Source: Opeltia flavorubescens (taxonomy: Eukaryota; Ascomycota; Lecanoromycetes; Teloschistales; Teloschistaceae). From it: a DNA stretch of 64,000 nucleotides. Both the position numbers and the translations under genes were made by a program. Where the stretch lies: positions 930,001 through 994,000 of the forward strand of contig KE546975.1 of the NCBI GenBank assembly GCA_000442125.1, given 5' to 3'. This document shows positions 11,310-21,553 of this stretch, in pieces; the first letter of the stretch is position 1; every line of letters starts with the position of its first letter. The notes below the pieces were generated by a model. That model saw only the letters and a list, made by a program, of their open reading frames with translations. It ran no database searches and was not told where the DNA came from.

Positions 11310-12530
11310 TCCGATGACGAAATAAAAGGAAGTTGTGGTTTTTTGAGATGGAGATTTTGTGAATTAAAGCGATTGACAACGATCCTGGGAGCAAACGAGT
11401 GTCTCAAGGAAATATTGGCAAAGGAATCTGTGTGATGGAACAGGTATGTCTCTTACTGGATGACTGGAAGGAATGAGAAAGGAAGGAAATACTTATACAG
11501 AACGTAATACGAAGATCGGACTCATCATTAAGCTGATGGTGCCATGATGGATAGCCATAGGTGCTGGTCATGGTAAGTAAGTGGTGGTGTGCAATCCAGG
11601 TTGAAGAAGGCGATGCAACGCTGCCATAGCGCGGCTCCTGGTCACTCGGCTGGTCGATTCGTATACGAGTAGCACACACCGTAGATCTTATTTCATGGCA
11701 GGATGACAAACATTTCAATGGCTATGGGAATGTGGCAGTATACCGAGCTTTCCGTCGGTCATGAGCTGGTCGTCTACTAATTTGGGTTGTATCGGATACA
11801 AAAGCTCCAAAGCAGATTACACCATCAGCAGTATTGTAGGGCATGCAAAGCCACAAATGCTTGCTTCTACCCATGCACTCCCTGATCATTCATTAGTATG
11901 CTGGTAGAGTGTCATATCGTGGGAGAATAAGCCTCTGAGCCCTCCTCTCTGCAGCTGGATGAAAGATGCCGAGCGTTGCGTTGCGTGTGGCGGTGGCAGC
12001 AAGTAATTGCCTCTCTGGGCAAGTCGCAACCCGACGGCAAAATATCTTAGCTCGGTAAAGACGAAGCCTATTTTCGGGAACACACGAGGCTTCATAGCCA
12101 TGCCGTGCGTGCTTACCTACCAACTTATAATTTCTCATCCTTCGAGTGACGACCCACAACATAACATCTTATCCGGCCCCTGGACAGCTGGGTGACTGAT
12201 GGTTACAACGCGGAATCTTGCCGGAAAACATCGGTACTCCAATCTTGAACCGTATTTCGTTCTTCAAAACCAACGCTGAAATCTCCAAAGTATCAAATGA
12301 AGCAAAAATACATTGCACGCTCTTTGCTAGTTTTAAGTGGGTCTTATCGTCTAGCACCGGCATACGAAATACGAGTCACTTCCGGGACCACATGTCACTC
12401 CGTATAGAGTCCATTTTCGCTGAGCCCATTACAACATTAGTGATCCGGGTTGACCACTGACCTGAATGTATCGAGAAGCCTAATACACGGTTGTCGCCAA
12501 AAAATACTCACTATCCTTGTTTCTATGTAA
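11310..12530. other. Intergenic, promoter of the Ser/Gly protein
   Basis: Upstream of the leftward Ser/Gly gene and downstream of the leftward orphan gene. Short overlapping frames on both strands show no recognisable features. Confidence 0.5.
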
Positions 12531-13442
12531 TCAATAACTTATTCTAGCACGAAGACCACTTTCTTGACTGAGCTGGCTTCGAGAGGCTTCGGAGCCTTCA
12601 CCCTCGAGTAGCCGGAGGCCATGTGCTGGGTTTGAAGAGGGTCTCATCGTAGCTTGCACATGGGATATGCACGGCTGTTGTCTGCGTGCTAACGCTCTTG
12701 GACCCACCGGACGGGAATAAGGACGGCTAAGTTTCCTCTCCCAACGAGCTGAGGTGAAGCTGAAGCCTATGAGTTTTTCGACTACATCAGAGTCGATCTC
12801 GGCGAGGCGTCGCCTGACACGTCGAGGCCGCCTATTGCTCCCCCTAGAGCTTTGACTACTGCTTCTCCGCGTCCGCGCTTCATCCTGGACTTCGGATGGT
12901 CTGTGGAGCTGCCAGTCCCCTTGCGATGTCGCTCTGAATAGACTCACGTCCCTCCTGGCTAATACAATGTTGACTTCGTCGACGCTGACTGAATGTCTAA
13001 ACGATTCTTCACTCGGACTGCCAAAAGTAAATTGGGTTTCCGGCGTAGTTTCTTCTATGACATAATTTGTGCTCGGCGGTCTATCCAACCAGCGAGTAAT
13101 GCTTTCATGCACTGACTGCGATTGTTCTTCATCTACCATATGACGAGCTTGATCTGCAACGATTGTGGTAGAATCCTCGTCAGCACTTTCTATGCCGTAG
13201 CTTCGACCATGATCGCTGGTGGCGGGGAGGGGCGTATCCTGAGAGAAGCGTGTGAATGTCCAGTCTTCATCGTAGATGGCTCTAACAACACTTCCATGGA
13301 CACTGAGTGCGATACGGAGCCCGGAGCTGAAGTCATCGGAACTATTGCGAATGCGATGCTCATCTTGGCTGCTTCTAGCATTAAGAGCTGTTTTTTGGGT
13401 CAGTGACTGCTCATTCGACAGGTTGTTGTTATACGTGGCCAT
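12531..13442 (-). CDS. Hypothetical protein, polar with a basic cluster
   Basis: A single open frame of 303 residues that I do not recognise. It is hydrophilic and rich in Ser, Arg, Glu and Asp, without a signal peptide or membrane segment. A strongly basic stretch (RRPRRVRRR, about 204-212) follows an Arg/Ser run and could act as a nuclear localisation signal. Two Trp-containing segments, DEDWTFTRFS near 59-68 and SQGDWQLHRPS near 173-183, resemble each other loosely. Both flanks are long and gene-free. It may be a lineage-specific protein. The frame's length and the absence of a rival make it likely coding, but conservation must be checked. Confidence 0.6.
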   Translation of the reverse strand: MATYNNNLSNEQSLTQKTALNARSSQDEHRIRNSSDDFSSGLRIALSVHGSVVRAIYDEDWTFTRFSQDTPLPATSDHGRSYGIESADEDSTTIVADQARHMVDEEQSQSVHESITRWLDRPPSTNYVIEETTPETQFTFGSPSEESFRHSVSVDEVNIVLARRDVSLFRATSQGDWQLHRPSEVQDEARTRRSSSQSSRGSNRRPRRVRRRLAEIDSDVVEKLIGFSFTSARWERKLSRPYSRPVGPRALARRQQPCISHVQATMRPSSNPAHGLRLLEGEGSEASRSQLSQESGLRARISY

Positions 13443-14377
13443 TACATATCAGCTCTTGTGAAAAGTTTGGGGTACGGAGCTGTCTGAGGATAAAGAAACC
13501 TCGCAACTTTTCTTCGTCAGGTCCTCGAGCTCTTGAGACCTTGGACGAGGGCAATTGTAAGACATACTAACGGAGAAAGCCGTATTTTACTGAACCCTAA
13601 GCCCATGTGAACAATAATTTAGACAAAGAAATATGAGCATATAGGAAGACGAAGCTTTTCTCTATTTTGGTGCACAATCGTGACATCAATGAAAGTGCTT
13701 CAACCAGAGAGCAAGAGCTAAGGAGCTAAGGGGAAAATTGTCTAGATGTTCCACGAGAATTGAAAGCAGTGATTCATATATCGTCTCTGTTCTATGGTCA
13801 TCTGCAAGGTTTAATGTTAATCATCATACATAAGGGAGAGGAGAGTGTTGATATTGGTAAGATCAGTAACTAATTGCCAATGTTTTTGTAAACGACAAGT
13901 TCTGTACATTACCTCTTGCCTTCAAAAAGGGTCAATGATTGGACCCTGTAAAGGATTGTTTAATTTGTTTGGAGGCAAGTGCAAGCGGAAGACCAAAAAA
14001 GATCATCGGCGGGACTAGCAACTAGAGGCGGGATCTACTTTGGAAGACATCCTGAGGTGAGAAAACGGGTCCGTTCTCGAATTTCCTCCCACCCCTACTG
14101 TTTCTGTACAGACCTCCAAGTCTTTCCCTATAGATTTTATTTTTGTCTATGAAAGCTGGTACTCAGTGCCACTTACGCTCGTTACCCTTCACAACTCCTC
14201 CAATGTTATTGCTCCCACGAAACGGCCAGGGATCTTCTTATCTGCCTTCCTAACGCTCCGTAATTCTACTGGACCCTCACGGCACCACGCGGACATTTCT
14301 AAAGTACAGGTCTCAAGCCCCAAGTGGAACTCTACGCCTTCCACTCTATCCTCCCTTATTCCTAATCCCTAAAGACC
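13443..14377. other. Intergenic, divergent promoter region
   Basis: Separates the leftward orphan gene from the rightward TM9 gene. A frame at 14166-14372 overlaps the TM9 leader and has no features. Nothing else is seen. Confidence 0.5.
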
Positions 14378-16747
14378 ATGCAAAGTAGCCTGCAATCTCG
14401 GCTCTCCAGGCTGTTGACTCTCTCCATCCTGATTAGCTTGATTAATGCCTTCTATATCCCAGGTATGCCTTTGGACATGGATAAATTTACGCAATTACGG
14501 GGCATTGACCTGTTCTATGTGATTAGGATTCTCGATCAAAAGCTATGTTGATGACGAAGCGATACCTTTACAAGTGAACAAAGTTTATTCAGACCGGTCG
14601 CAATTACAATATGCCTATTATGATCTTCCTTTCGTTTGCCCGCCTACGGGTAAAAAGCATGCTGGGTACGCGAGTGGTCGGAGCATATCCCTCAATCTTG
14701 GCGAGGTCCTTCGCGGAGACAGGATCATGACCTCGGACTACGATATTGTGATGGGACAAGATCAGGAATGTCAATACCTTTGCAGCATTCCAACAAACCG
14801 TCAAGGGGTGAAGCGTGCAAGAGAGTTGATCGAAGAAGGTTACGTCGTTGAGTGGATAGTGGACAACTTGCCAGGCGCGACGAGTTTCGTGACTGTCGAC
14901 AGAACACACAAGTATTATGCTGCTGGCTTCAAGATCGGGTACAAAGATTTTTCGCCAGTCACCGGCAAACAGAAATACTACATCAACAACCATGTCACTC
15001 TTGTGATACGCTATCGAAAAGCCACTGGCAGAGCTGGGAGTCGGGGTGGAAAGGTCATTGTTGGGTTCGAGGTTTACACGAAAAGCATTGAAGTCGCACA
15101 CCGAGACAGTACAGGTTGCCCGCAAGATATCCACAGCGACACAGATGGCATGGAGATGTACATCGCCCCGAACAACACTAATCTCGCAAGCAAATACCCT
15201 TCTTCATCCTACCTGCCTGAGGAGGACGACGTTGATGATGGTTCTACATTGACGATCCCGTACTCATATTCGGTTTACTTCCGCGAAGACGACAGCATTG
15301 ACTGGTCAAGGAGGTGGGATATGTACTTCAACAACCAAGAGGAAAGCAACGTTATACATTGGCTGGCCATCGTTAACTCGCTGGTCATCTGCAGCCTGCT
15401 CACTGTTATTGTCGTAATGGTCATCAACAGAACGTACAGACAAGTACATGGAAAAGACGGTGCAGGCGATGACGGGAAGCTGCTGCTCAAGAGAAGGAAA
15501 CCAGCTATTGGAACGAAATCGCCAAGATTGCGAGAAAAAGCACCAGCCGGCTTACTGGAGCAGAGTGGAGACGCAGATCGAGACGATGATCTGTCATCTG
15601 ATGAGGAGTACGTTGAGGATATTTCTGGCTGGAAGCTCCTTCATGGCGATGTATTTCGAGCTCCAGCGTACGCCGGATATCTGGCGCCTCTGATAGGCTC
15701 TGGCATGCAACTTGTCTTTATGGCTACAGGACTCCTTGTCCTGAGCTGTTTTGGTATCCTCAATCCTAGTTTTCGCGGCGGCTTTGTGAGTGTCGGGGTT
15801 GGGCTTTTCGTCTTTGCCGGCATCGTGTCCGGCTATTTTTCTTCTCGGCTATATAAAACCTTCGGCGGTGTCAATTGGAGAAAGAATACCCTAATGGTAA
15901 ATTCGTTTCATGATTTCATATTCCACCTGCTGACACCTACTAGACTGCACTTTTGTTTCCTGGCTTGCTCTTTACGACCATCTTCATCCTCAACCTATTC
16001 GTCTGGGCACAAGCCTCCAGCACAGCTTTACCATTTGGTACCCTTGTGGGACTAATCGCTTTGATGCTCCTAATACAGCTACCTCTTGTGTACGTCGGCA
16101 GCTGGTACGGATTCCACCAAAGCCAACCCTATGAGCATCCGACCAAGACGAATTCAGTCGTCCGTCCAATGCCCGAACAAGCTTGGTACACCCAGAACAT
16201 GTACGCTGCCCTGGTCGCCGGTTTTGTTCCGTTCGCCGTCATCTTCATCGAACTTCTCTTTGTCTTTCGCAGCCTCTGGCAAGATAAGAGCGGCTATTAT
16301 TATGTTTTTGGCTTTCTGAGCATCGTCAGTCTAGTAGGAATTTTGACTGTTGTTGAGGTTACAATTGTGGCTACATATATAATGCTATGTCAGGAGGTAC
16401 GTTCTCTCCTATTGCTTGACCAGGTTTTGGCATGATTAACGGTTTGTAGAATTACAATTGGTGGTGGCAATCCGTCTTCATTGGCGGCGGCAGTTCCTTC
16501 TGGATCTTCCTGTACTGCATCATCTTCTACTACACCAAGCTTAATATCCACGGATTCGTATCCGGCCTCTTGTTTTTCAGCTATAGCTTCCTGGCGTGCA
16601 CAGTGTATGGGTTGTTGACAGGTACTGTGGGCTTCTTGACGGCATATGCGTTTGTAAGGAGGATATATGGGTACGTACTTTTGCCACATTTCACTGTCTC
16701 CTCTGAATCGAGCTAACTTTCCTGACAGAGCAATCAAGGCAGATTAG
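14378..16747 (+). CDS. Transmembrane 9 superfamily protein (EMP70/TMN)
   Basis: Nonaspanin family, acting in Golgi/endosome sorting. Exons are 14378-14462, 14527-15896, 15944-16396, 16450-16670 and 16729-16747, giving 715 residues, typical for the family (about 640-720). A signal peptide (about 1-25) is followed by FYIPGFSIKSYV across junction 1, matching the family's FYLPG-like opening. The lumenal domain (about 30-290) includes YYDLPFVCPP and DQECQYLC. TM1 is near 300, then a cytosolic loop with the conserved WKLLHGDVFRAP, then eight more TMs including NYNWWWQSVFIGGGS. The C-terminus GAIKAD fits the K-x-D/E COPI/Golgi retention signal of this family. That signal is encoded by a separate 19-nt last exon. 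The reading frame appears to run on past 15896 only because the intron is briefly open. Confidence 0.95.
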
Positions 16748-17270
16748 TTTGATGCATACAGGCATGGCGTTCTGGGTGCATGGACGAATAGTAGCATTTC
16801 TGTGGCGCTCTAGCTTGGAGGACAAATCACATAGTCATCTACTTTTCTGTGACACAGACATTCTTTGCTTCGCGAGAAAAGTAAAGATTGACAATTGAAA
16901 TATTTCATTGAGCAGATGCGAGAGATTCCACTTTGCCATAATGCTAGGGCCTGATTTGTGCTCTCGATACACTCGAGGTGATTTTCTCACTATTTCGGGG
17001 ACCTGACGATCCCATACTCATGTTCACCTGATTTACGCAAACACGCCAGCGTTATCCTGAGCTTTTCTGCATATCTCAGTTGATGCATCCTCAGCATCTG
17101 AAAATCTCTTGGCTCTCTTGGTAGTCTCCATATGCTTGCGCTTGCGTATACCTTCCTCACGAAGGGCATATCTACCATCCCGACTTGTCAGGTCTCGATC
17201 TTCAGACGCTCGAGGCCGAAGAAAATGGGATGTTGAGGCAAAAAGCAAGCGCGATGGCCAGCGCCTCCTA
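16748..17270. other. Intergenic between convergent genes
   Basis: Between the TM9 3' end and the LDAH region. Leftward frames at 16990-17178 and 17033-17308 show no domain and overlap each other in different frames. Not called. Confidence 0.4.
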
Positions 17271-17564
17271 TCAATCTCCAGTCTCAGTCTCCGGTCTGTT
17301 GCAAGCAAGCCATTTCATCCTTTCAGAATGTTTCCTAATAAAGCTTCCCTGATGACGACCAATATCCGGTGTCTCGTAGGTAAAAGACCCGGTACCTCCT
17401 CCGTAGAATAGGCTGAAGTGGCCTCCGCCCTGAACCTCGATTGCGTCGGAAAGGTCTCTGATGGAGTTGGAAGCATTCCGGACGCTTCGCGGACCGTCAA
17501 TCGTCATCATACTAAAGGTACTGAGAAACTGGGAAGTCGTGATCTGAGCTTGAACCTTGTTCAT
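17271..17564 (-). CDS. Possible small ORF overlapping the LDAH stop
   Basis: A 97-residue frame whose ATG overlaps the TGA of the upstream LDAH gene as ATGA on the same strand. The composition looks protein-like (MMTIDGPRSVRNASNS, DAIEVQGGGHFSLFYGG, FTYETPDIG), but I recognise no family, and no splice pair clearly joins it to its neighbours. It could be a short downstream cistron, an exon of an unrecognised gene, or chance. I see it as open sequence only; function unknown. Confidence 0.25.
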   Translation of the reverse strand: MNKVQAQITTSQFLSTFSMMTIDGPRSVRNASNSIRDLSDAIEVQGGGHFSLFYGGGTGSFTYETPDIGRHQGSFIRKHSERMKWLACNRPETETGD

Positions 17565-18622
17565 ATCACGTCATGGTTATAGATGATATCCTCGACCCAT
17601 CCTTGAACCTTCTCGGCCACGACCTCACTGTGCTTGATACAGAATCCGTGTGGGATCCGTCCATCGTCGATGAACATGGATGGTTTCCAGCCGTCAACGG
17701 GTGAGTCCGTGAGGCTGGACGAAGACCTTTTTTTCAGGGAAGGGGAATCACGGAAGCCGCGGGCGTTGATGAGGTCGTTGCGTGTCCTCTTGGCAACCCA
17801 GGCATCGTGGCGGCCCCAGAAGAAAACAAGGTTGGAGCTGATGGTGTCTTTGCTGTTAGTGCCCGGCTCGGTCGCGGCGCCCCAGACTTCCTCGCCCCAT
17901 CGATCATCGGTGATCTGGTCCATTTCATCCTTGCCCAGGAAGAGGCTTTGCTTGATACCGATGGGGGATTTGATAAAGGCTGCGGTGGTGCGGGCAGCAT
18001 GGTCCGGGAACCGCATGATGATGCGGGTGAGCCAATAAAGGAAGGATTGAGGGATGAAGTACGTGAGAGCTTTGGCGATAGCGCTGGCTATGTGAGCGGA
18101 CCGCGGGATACTCAGTAGTGCGTTTGCTACGATGCCAGATGGAGAGCGGGCGATGTGGGTGATGGTTGGAAATAGCAAGATGGCACCAATAAGATCAAAA
18201 TCCTCTGACGCAAGACTCTCTATACGCTTTCTGTGTCGCTTGATGATTTCCAAGAGGATGTAAGCTCCAACGGAATGGCCCATAAGGATGACTTTGGGTG
18301 TACGTCCAGTCCTATGGCGAATCTCATCTACTCGGTGGTAGAGAAGGTCATCAATATATTTGATCTGGTCTTGAAGGCTGGCAAGATTAGGTGCATCCCC
18401 TTGTGTTGTTTGAAAACCAGTTAAAGAATGGCCGCAAAGATGGAAATTGGATGAGCGCAAGGCCGGAGAAGATTCCAATAGGGCATGAAGTGCTGAGAGA
18501 AATGGATCATAATACGGGATGAGGCCAGGATTACCAGGGATATGGAATATTAGGTATTCCACTGTGTTGGTTTTGCTTCTGTCAGTAGAGGGACCGTAAT
18601 ACAACGTCGTCCTAGTCTCCAT
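17561..18622 (-). CDS. Lipid droplet-associated hydrolase (LDAH family)
   Basis: Alpha/beta-hydrolase of 353 residues in a single exon, similar in length to human LDAH (about 325) and yeast YPR147C (about 304). The N-terminal IFHIPGNPGLIPYYDPF (about 25-41) is the family's oxyanion-side motif. The nucleophile elbow is GHSVG at 115-119 (Ser117). FFWGRHDAWV supplies the likely acidic residue (Asp273), and PHGFCIKHSE the catalytic His (325). Family members act on lipid droplets in sterol-ester or triacylglycerol turnover, though enzyme activity has been hard to prove. A hydrophobic stretch around 181-206 (ALTYFIPQSFLYWLTRIIM) could form the droplet-binding hairpin. Its neighbours give no pathway context. 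Confidence 0.9.
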   Translation of the reverse strand: METRTTLYYGPSTDRSKTNTVEYLIFHIPGNPGLIPYYDPFLSALHALLESSPALRSSNFHLCGHSLTGFQTTQGDAPNLASLQDQIKYIDDLLYHRVDEIRHRTGRTPKVILMGHSVGAYILLEIIKRHRKRIESLASEDFDLIGAILLFPTITHIARSPSGIVANALLSIPRSAHIASAIAKALTYFIPQSFLYWLTRIIMRFPDHAARTTAAFIKSPIGIKQSLFLGKDEMDQITDDRWGEEVWGAATEPGTNSKDTISSNLVFFWGRHDAWVAKRTRNDLINARGFRDSPSLKKRSSSSLTDSPVDGWKPSMFIDDGRIPHGFCIKHSEVVAEKVQGWVEDIIYNHDVI

Positions 18623-19205
18623 GGCCTCGTGTATGTATGCTTATCCTCCCTCAAGACACCAACAAACAGCAATATTAAAAGGCCAAGAAGCAGAACCAAG
18701 ATGGGAAATACGGGAGTGGTACTTTGTAGCCAGAACGAAGGAATTATATCAAGAGCTCCAGTCAATAGATACGTGTCTTACGGATGATGGAGCTTCCCGA
18801 GTCCAGCTCAGGCTTTCTTACTGCGGTGTCAGGATGTGCGTGTCTGTAGCCATGTTTCCCTTTCTGATTGCCCAGCCATGTGGCTGGCGTACGCAGCTAT
18901 TCCCAACAAAGTCTAGCTTCAATAAAGCTTACCGTCTCGACCAACTCTGGATTCCTCATCATCGAATCACCGCCCGCTCCACCTGTGTAAGCATCCATTG
19001 CGCAGACTGTACCTGTTGGAGGAAGCGCTACTCCCTACATCTTACATCTTTTACTCCTTGGGTTCTACCAGGGCATAGACGAGCTCGTAATTCCCTGCCT
19101 GAGGTTTCGTATCCGAATACTGGGGAAGCGGTTGTTGGCCGCTAACACAGCCTTTTTTCGGGCCCGCCTCTGCGGACTGAAGCCGGTCATGCAATTGAAT
19201 CAGCG
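18623..19205. other. Intergenic, divergent promoter region
   Basis: 583 bp between the leftward LDAH gene and the rightward membrane-protein gene. A leftward frame at 18550-18765 with a TM-like segment overlaps the LDAH start in another frame; it could be an upstream ORF. A rightward frame at 18621-19145 has no features. Confidence 0.4.
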
Positions 19206-20576
19206 GTGACACCTTGGTGGATGGCTTATTCCCTGTATTTGCTGGTTTTCGCTCAGCTCTACGCGGTGAAAGTTGCAGCTGGAAATGATACTTCCACTGG
19301 CCGCCGCGATGGCTGGGTCAGTCAACCCAATGGCCGTGGAACCTTTGACATTCTCTGGAGCTGTATCTTTACCATCTTCCTGTGCACTTGGGTCTCCTTA
19401 CATCTCAATCTCCCCGCAGCGCATGAAAGGTACCGCAATCAATTCACCCGGAAATTGAGATGGATGTTGCAAGCCATGATGGCCCCCGAGTTCGTACTTG
19501 CGTTCGCCACAGGGCAGAAGGTGGAGGCAAATCGCTCCGTCGAGGACTTCAAAGACCTTCGCTTGCCACCTGGATGTAAGCCGTGGACCGTCCGCCACGG
19601 ATTTTATGCAAATATGGGAGGTTTTGTTCTCCAGCCTAGCGACTGGGTCGCCTTCCCCATCAACAGCAAGCAACTGCACTGGCTGATTAAGCGTGGCTAC
19701 GTCGACTATCCCACACTACGTGCAAAGGAGGTGTGGGACAAAAGCAAGGCTGATGGCTTTCAAAAGTCTTTGACATGCATCCAGACCGGGTGGTTCATTA
19801 TCCAGATCGTCGGACGCGCCATTCAGCATTTACCCATAACTACCCTCGAGATTACCACCCTTAGCTTTGTTCTATGCACTCTGGTCATGTTTACCCAGTG
19901 GGCTAACAAACCGTTGGATGTGGAGAGCCCCACTGTACTCACCCCGAAGAAGCGCATTTCACAGATATTGCTTGAAGCCGGGATCGCAGCAAACGAGCCG
20001 TATAAGCAGACCCCCTTGGACTTCATCGACGACCAGTCTCCATCCTGGCTGACGGAGGTTCAGCCGCATCTGCGTTTCCGGACGGGACCAAGGTTGCGTC
20101 CGCTGCCTCGACTCACCAATGATCGGTTTCCAGTCATAGGCGCTGGCCCGGACGCTGTCTTCCTCTTCCTATTCACCATGGCTTATTGTGGTCTTCACTT
20201 TGTTGCATGGGATTTCGATTTCCCGACAGTATTAGAGCGAGACCTCTGGCGCGCAGCATCCATTGCCATTGCGGCTTGTGCCTTTATCTTTTGGGTTTGC
20301 GAAACCTACCAGGATGGCCATCGACTGGGCCGTTGGGAAAGGTGGTACGCAAAGCTATTCCATGGAGACAAGGACGGCCGAATTAATACCATGGAAAAAG
20401 CAAGACGGAATCAACGCTTCATTCCAGTCTGGGAAGTCATTGTAATGACTCCTGTAACACTGGTCTATACACTCGCCCGTACCTATATCTTCATCGAAAT
20501 ATTTCTAAGCCAACGATCACTGCCTATCGGTGCTTTCGATACGGTTGAGTGGTCAGATTTTATCCCTCATTTCTGA
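19206..20576 (+). CDS. Fungal polytopic membrane protein of unknown function
   Basis: A single-exon protein of 456 residues. The N-terminal hydrophobic segment (about 4-25) may be a signal or first TM. A conserved-looking block follows, with an Asn-Gly-Arg-Gly-Thr-x-Asp-Ile-Leu-Trp-Ser-Cys core and a TM at about 47-68. A long hydrophilic region (about 75-200) comes next, then TMs near 198-212 and 217-235, a loop, and four or so TMs at the C-terminus. The end (LARTYIFIEIFLSQRSLPIGAF, then WSDFIPHF) matches a large paralogous family in Pezizomycotina that I recall without a named function. It is sometimes found near heterokaryon-incompatibility or secondary-metabolism genes; no such neighbours occur here. 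Expression and function cannot be inferred. Confidence 0.8.
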   Translation: MTPWWMAYSLYLLVFAQLYAVKVAAGNDTSTGRRDGWVSQPNGRGTFDILWSCIFTIFLCTWVSLHLNLPAAHERYRNQFTRKLRWMLQAMMAPEFVLAFATGQKVEANRSVEDFKDLRLPPGCKPWTVRHGFYANMGGFVLQPSDWVAFPINSKQLHWLIKRGYVDYPTLRAKEVWDKSKADGFQKSLTCIQTGWFIIQIVGRAIQHLPITTLEITTLSFVLCTLVMFTQWANKPLDVESPTVLTPKKRISQILLEAGIAANEPYKQTPLDFIDDQSPSWLTEVQPHLRFRTGPRLRPLPRLTNDRFPVIGAGPDAVFLFLFTMAYCGLHFVAWDFDFPTVLERDLWRAASIAIAACAFIFWVCETYQDGHRLGRWERWYAKLFHGDKDGRINTMEKARRNQRFIPVWEVIVMTPVTLVYTLARTYIFIEIFLSQRSLPIGAFDTVEWSDFIPHF

Positions 20577-21553
20577 ATATCTCATGGTTATAGTAAGACG
20601 ACGGCCTTTCCTTCATGATTCACCTTCAACGATGATTGTACGAGTTGTCCAAGGCAAGTAAGGAAGGAACCCCCTCAGCCGCAACTGTCCAATTCCCAAT
20701 TCTGGTTGCGGTGCCACCTTGCAGACAGCCTCGGAGAGGTGAGGGTGTCTGAACGTGTCTCGATGAAACGACCATTGATCGAATAGGTTCCAGGGCCAAC
20801 TAGCGAACGGTTCCATCCGAAGCGCACGGCGCCGTATCCGGAACCGAGGATCTTGCCAACCAGCTCCGTTCATCTTTATCATTTCCCCCTTCCGTCGAAA
20901 GCGCCGCAATCCTCCAAAGAAGGGGGATTTTTCTACCGCGAGCCATGGTCTAAAAAGTCCTGATATCCTTGTTACCTTTGTTCGAGGTATTAGCATGGAC
21001 CTCGATATGAGTTACGACCAATGATAATGATTATGTCTTGTCGACATGATAGTCTACGCAACGCAACAGCATTTATGACAGCGTCGAATTTATGGGAATG
21101 TGAGATAATCCTGGTTGTATCATGATGTCGCGTGTGTATGTAGACTGCTTTACCTTACCAGGACATATAGTGAGCAGAGGGATTGATATGTTCAAGGAGT
21201 AATGCAAGAAATGTTTGGCGTAGTTCATGAGATCACGGCACCTATCTAATTATCGAGTACCTATAGCATTTTATTGATGATCGATCACTCAATGGGGCAA
21301 GAAATTTGATGATACAAGTTATTTCCTTGTAAGTAATTGAGTATACACGCAATAAGAATTTAATATAATTTGGGATATCACATCACAACATCAAGATCAA
21401 CGATTGACTGAATTTCCATTCTTTTGACTGAAATGGTCCTTGTCATACCAGACTGCTGGTGTTGCCATAATACAAGACAGACAACAACGCCTCCATTATG
21501 CAATTTCATGCCATTTACCCGTTTTCCTCCATTGCGAAAAGACAAATTAGTCA
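20577..21553. other. Intergenic between convergent genes
   Basis: 3' flanks of the rightward membrane protein and the leftward Ser/Gly-repeat protein. AT content rises between about 21200 and 21420. A leftward frame at 20613-20996 is Arg-rich with no recognisable domain and is not called. Confidence 0.45.

Noticed and set aside
14574-16055. A single long TM9 reading frame ending at 16055
   Set aside because: The last part reads through the intron at 15897-15943 into a wrong frame. The spliced model restores TM segments and the true C-terminus.
16990-17308. Possible exons downstream of the LDAH-overlap frame
   Set aside because: Two leftward frames overlap each other, and I found no GT-AG pair that joins them in phase to 17271-17564.
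18621-19145. 174-codon rightward frame upstream of the polytopic membrane protein
   Set aside because: It begins at the LDAH start region, has no domain, and is in a promoter interval.
20613-20996. 127-codon Arg-rich leftward frame
   Set aside because: The composition looks like a chance frame and there is no domain or conserved motif.
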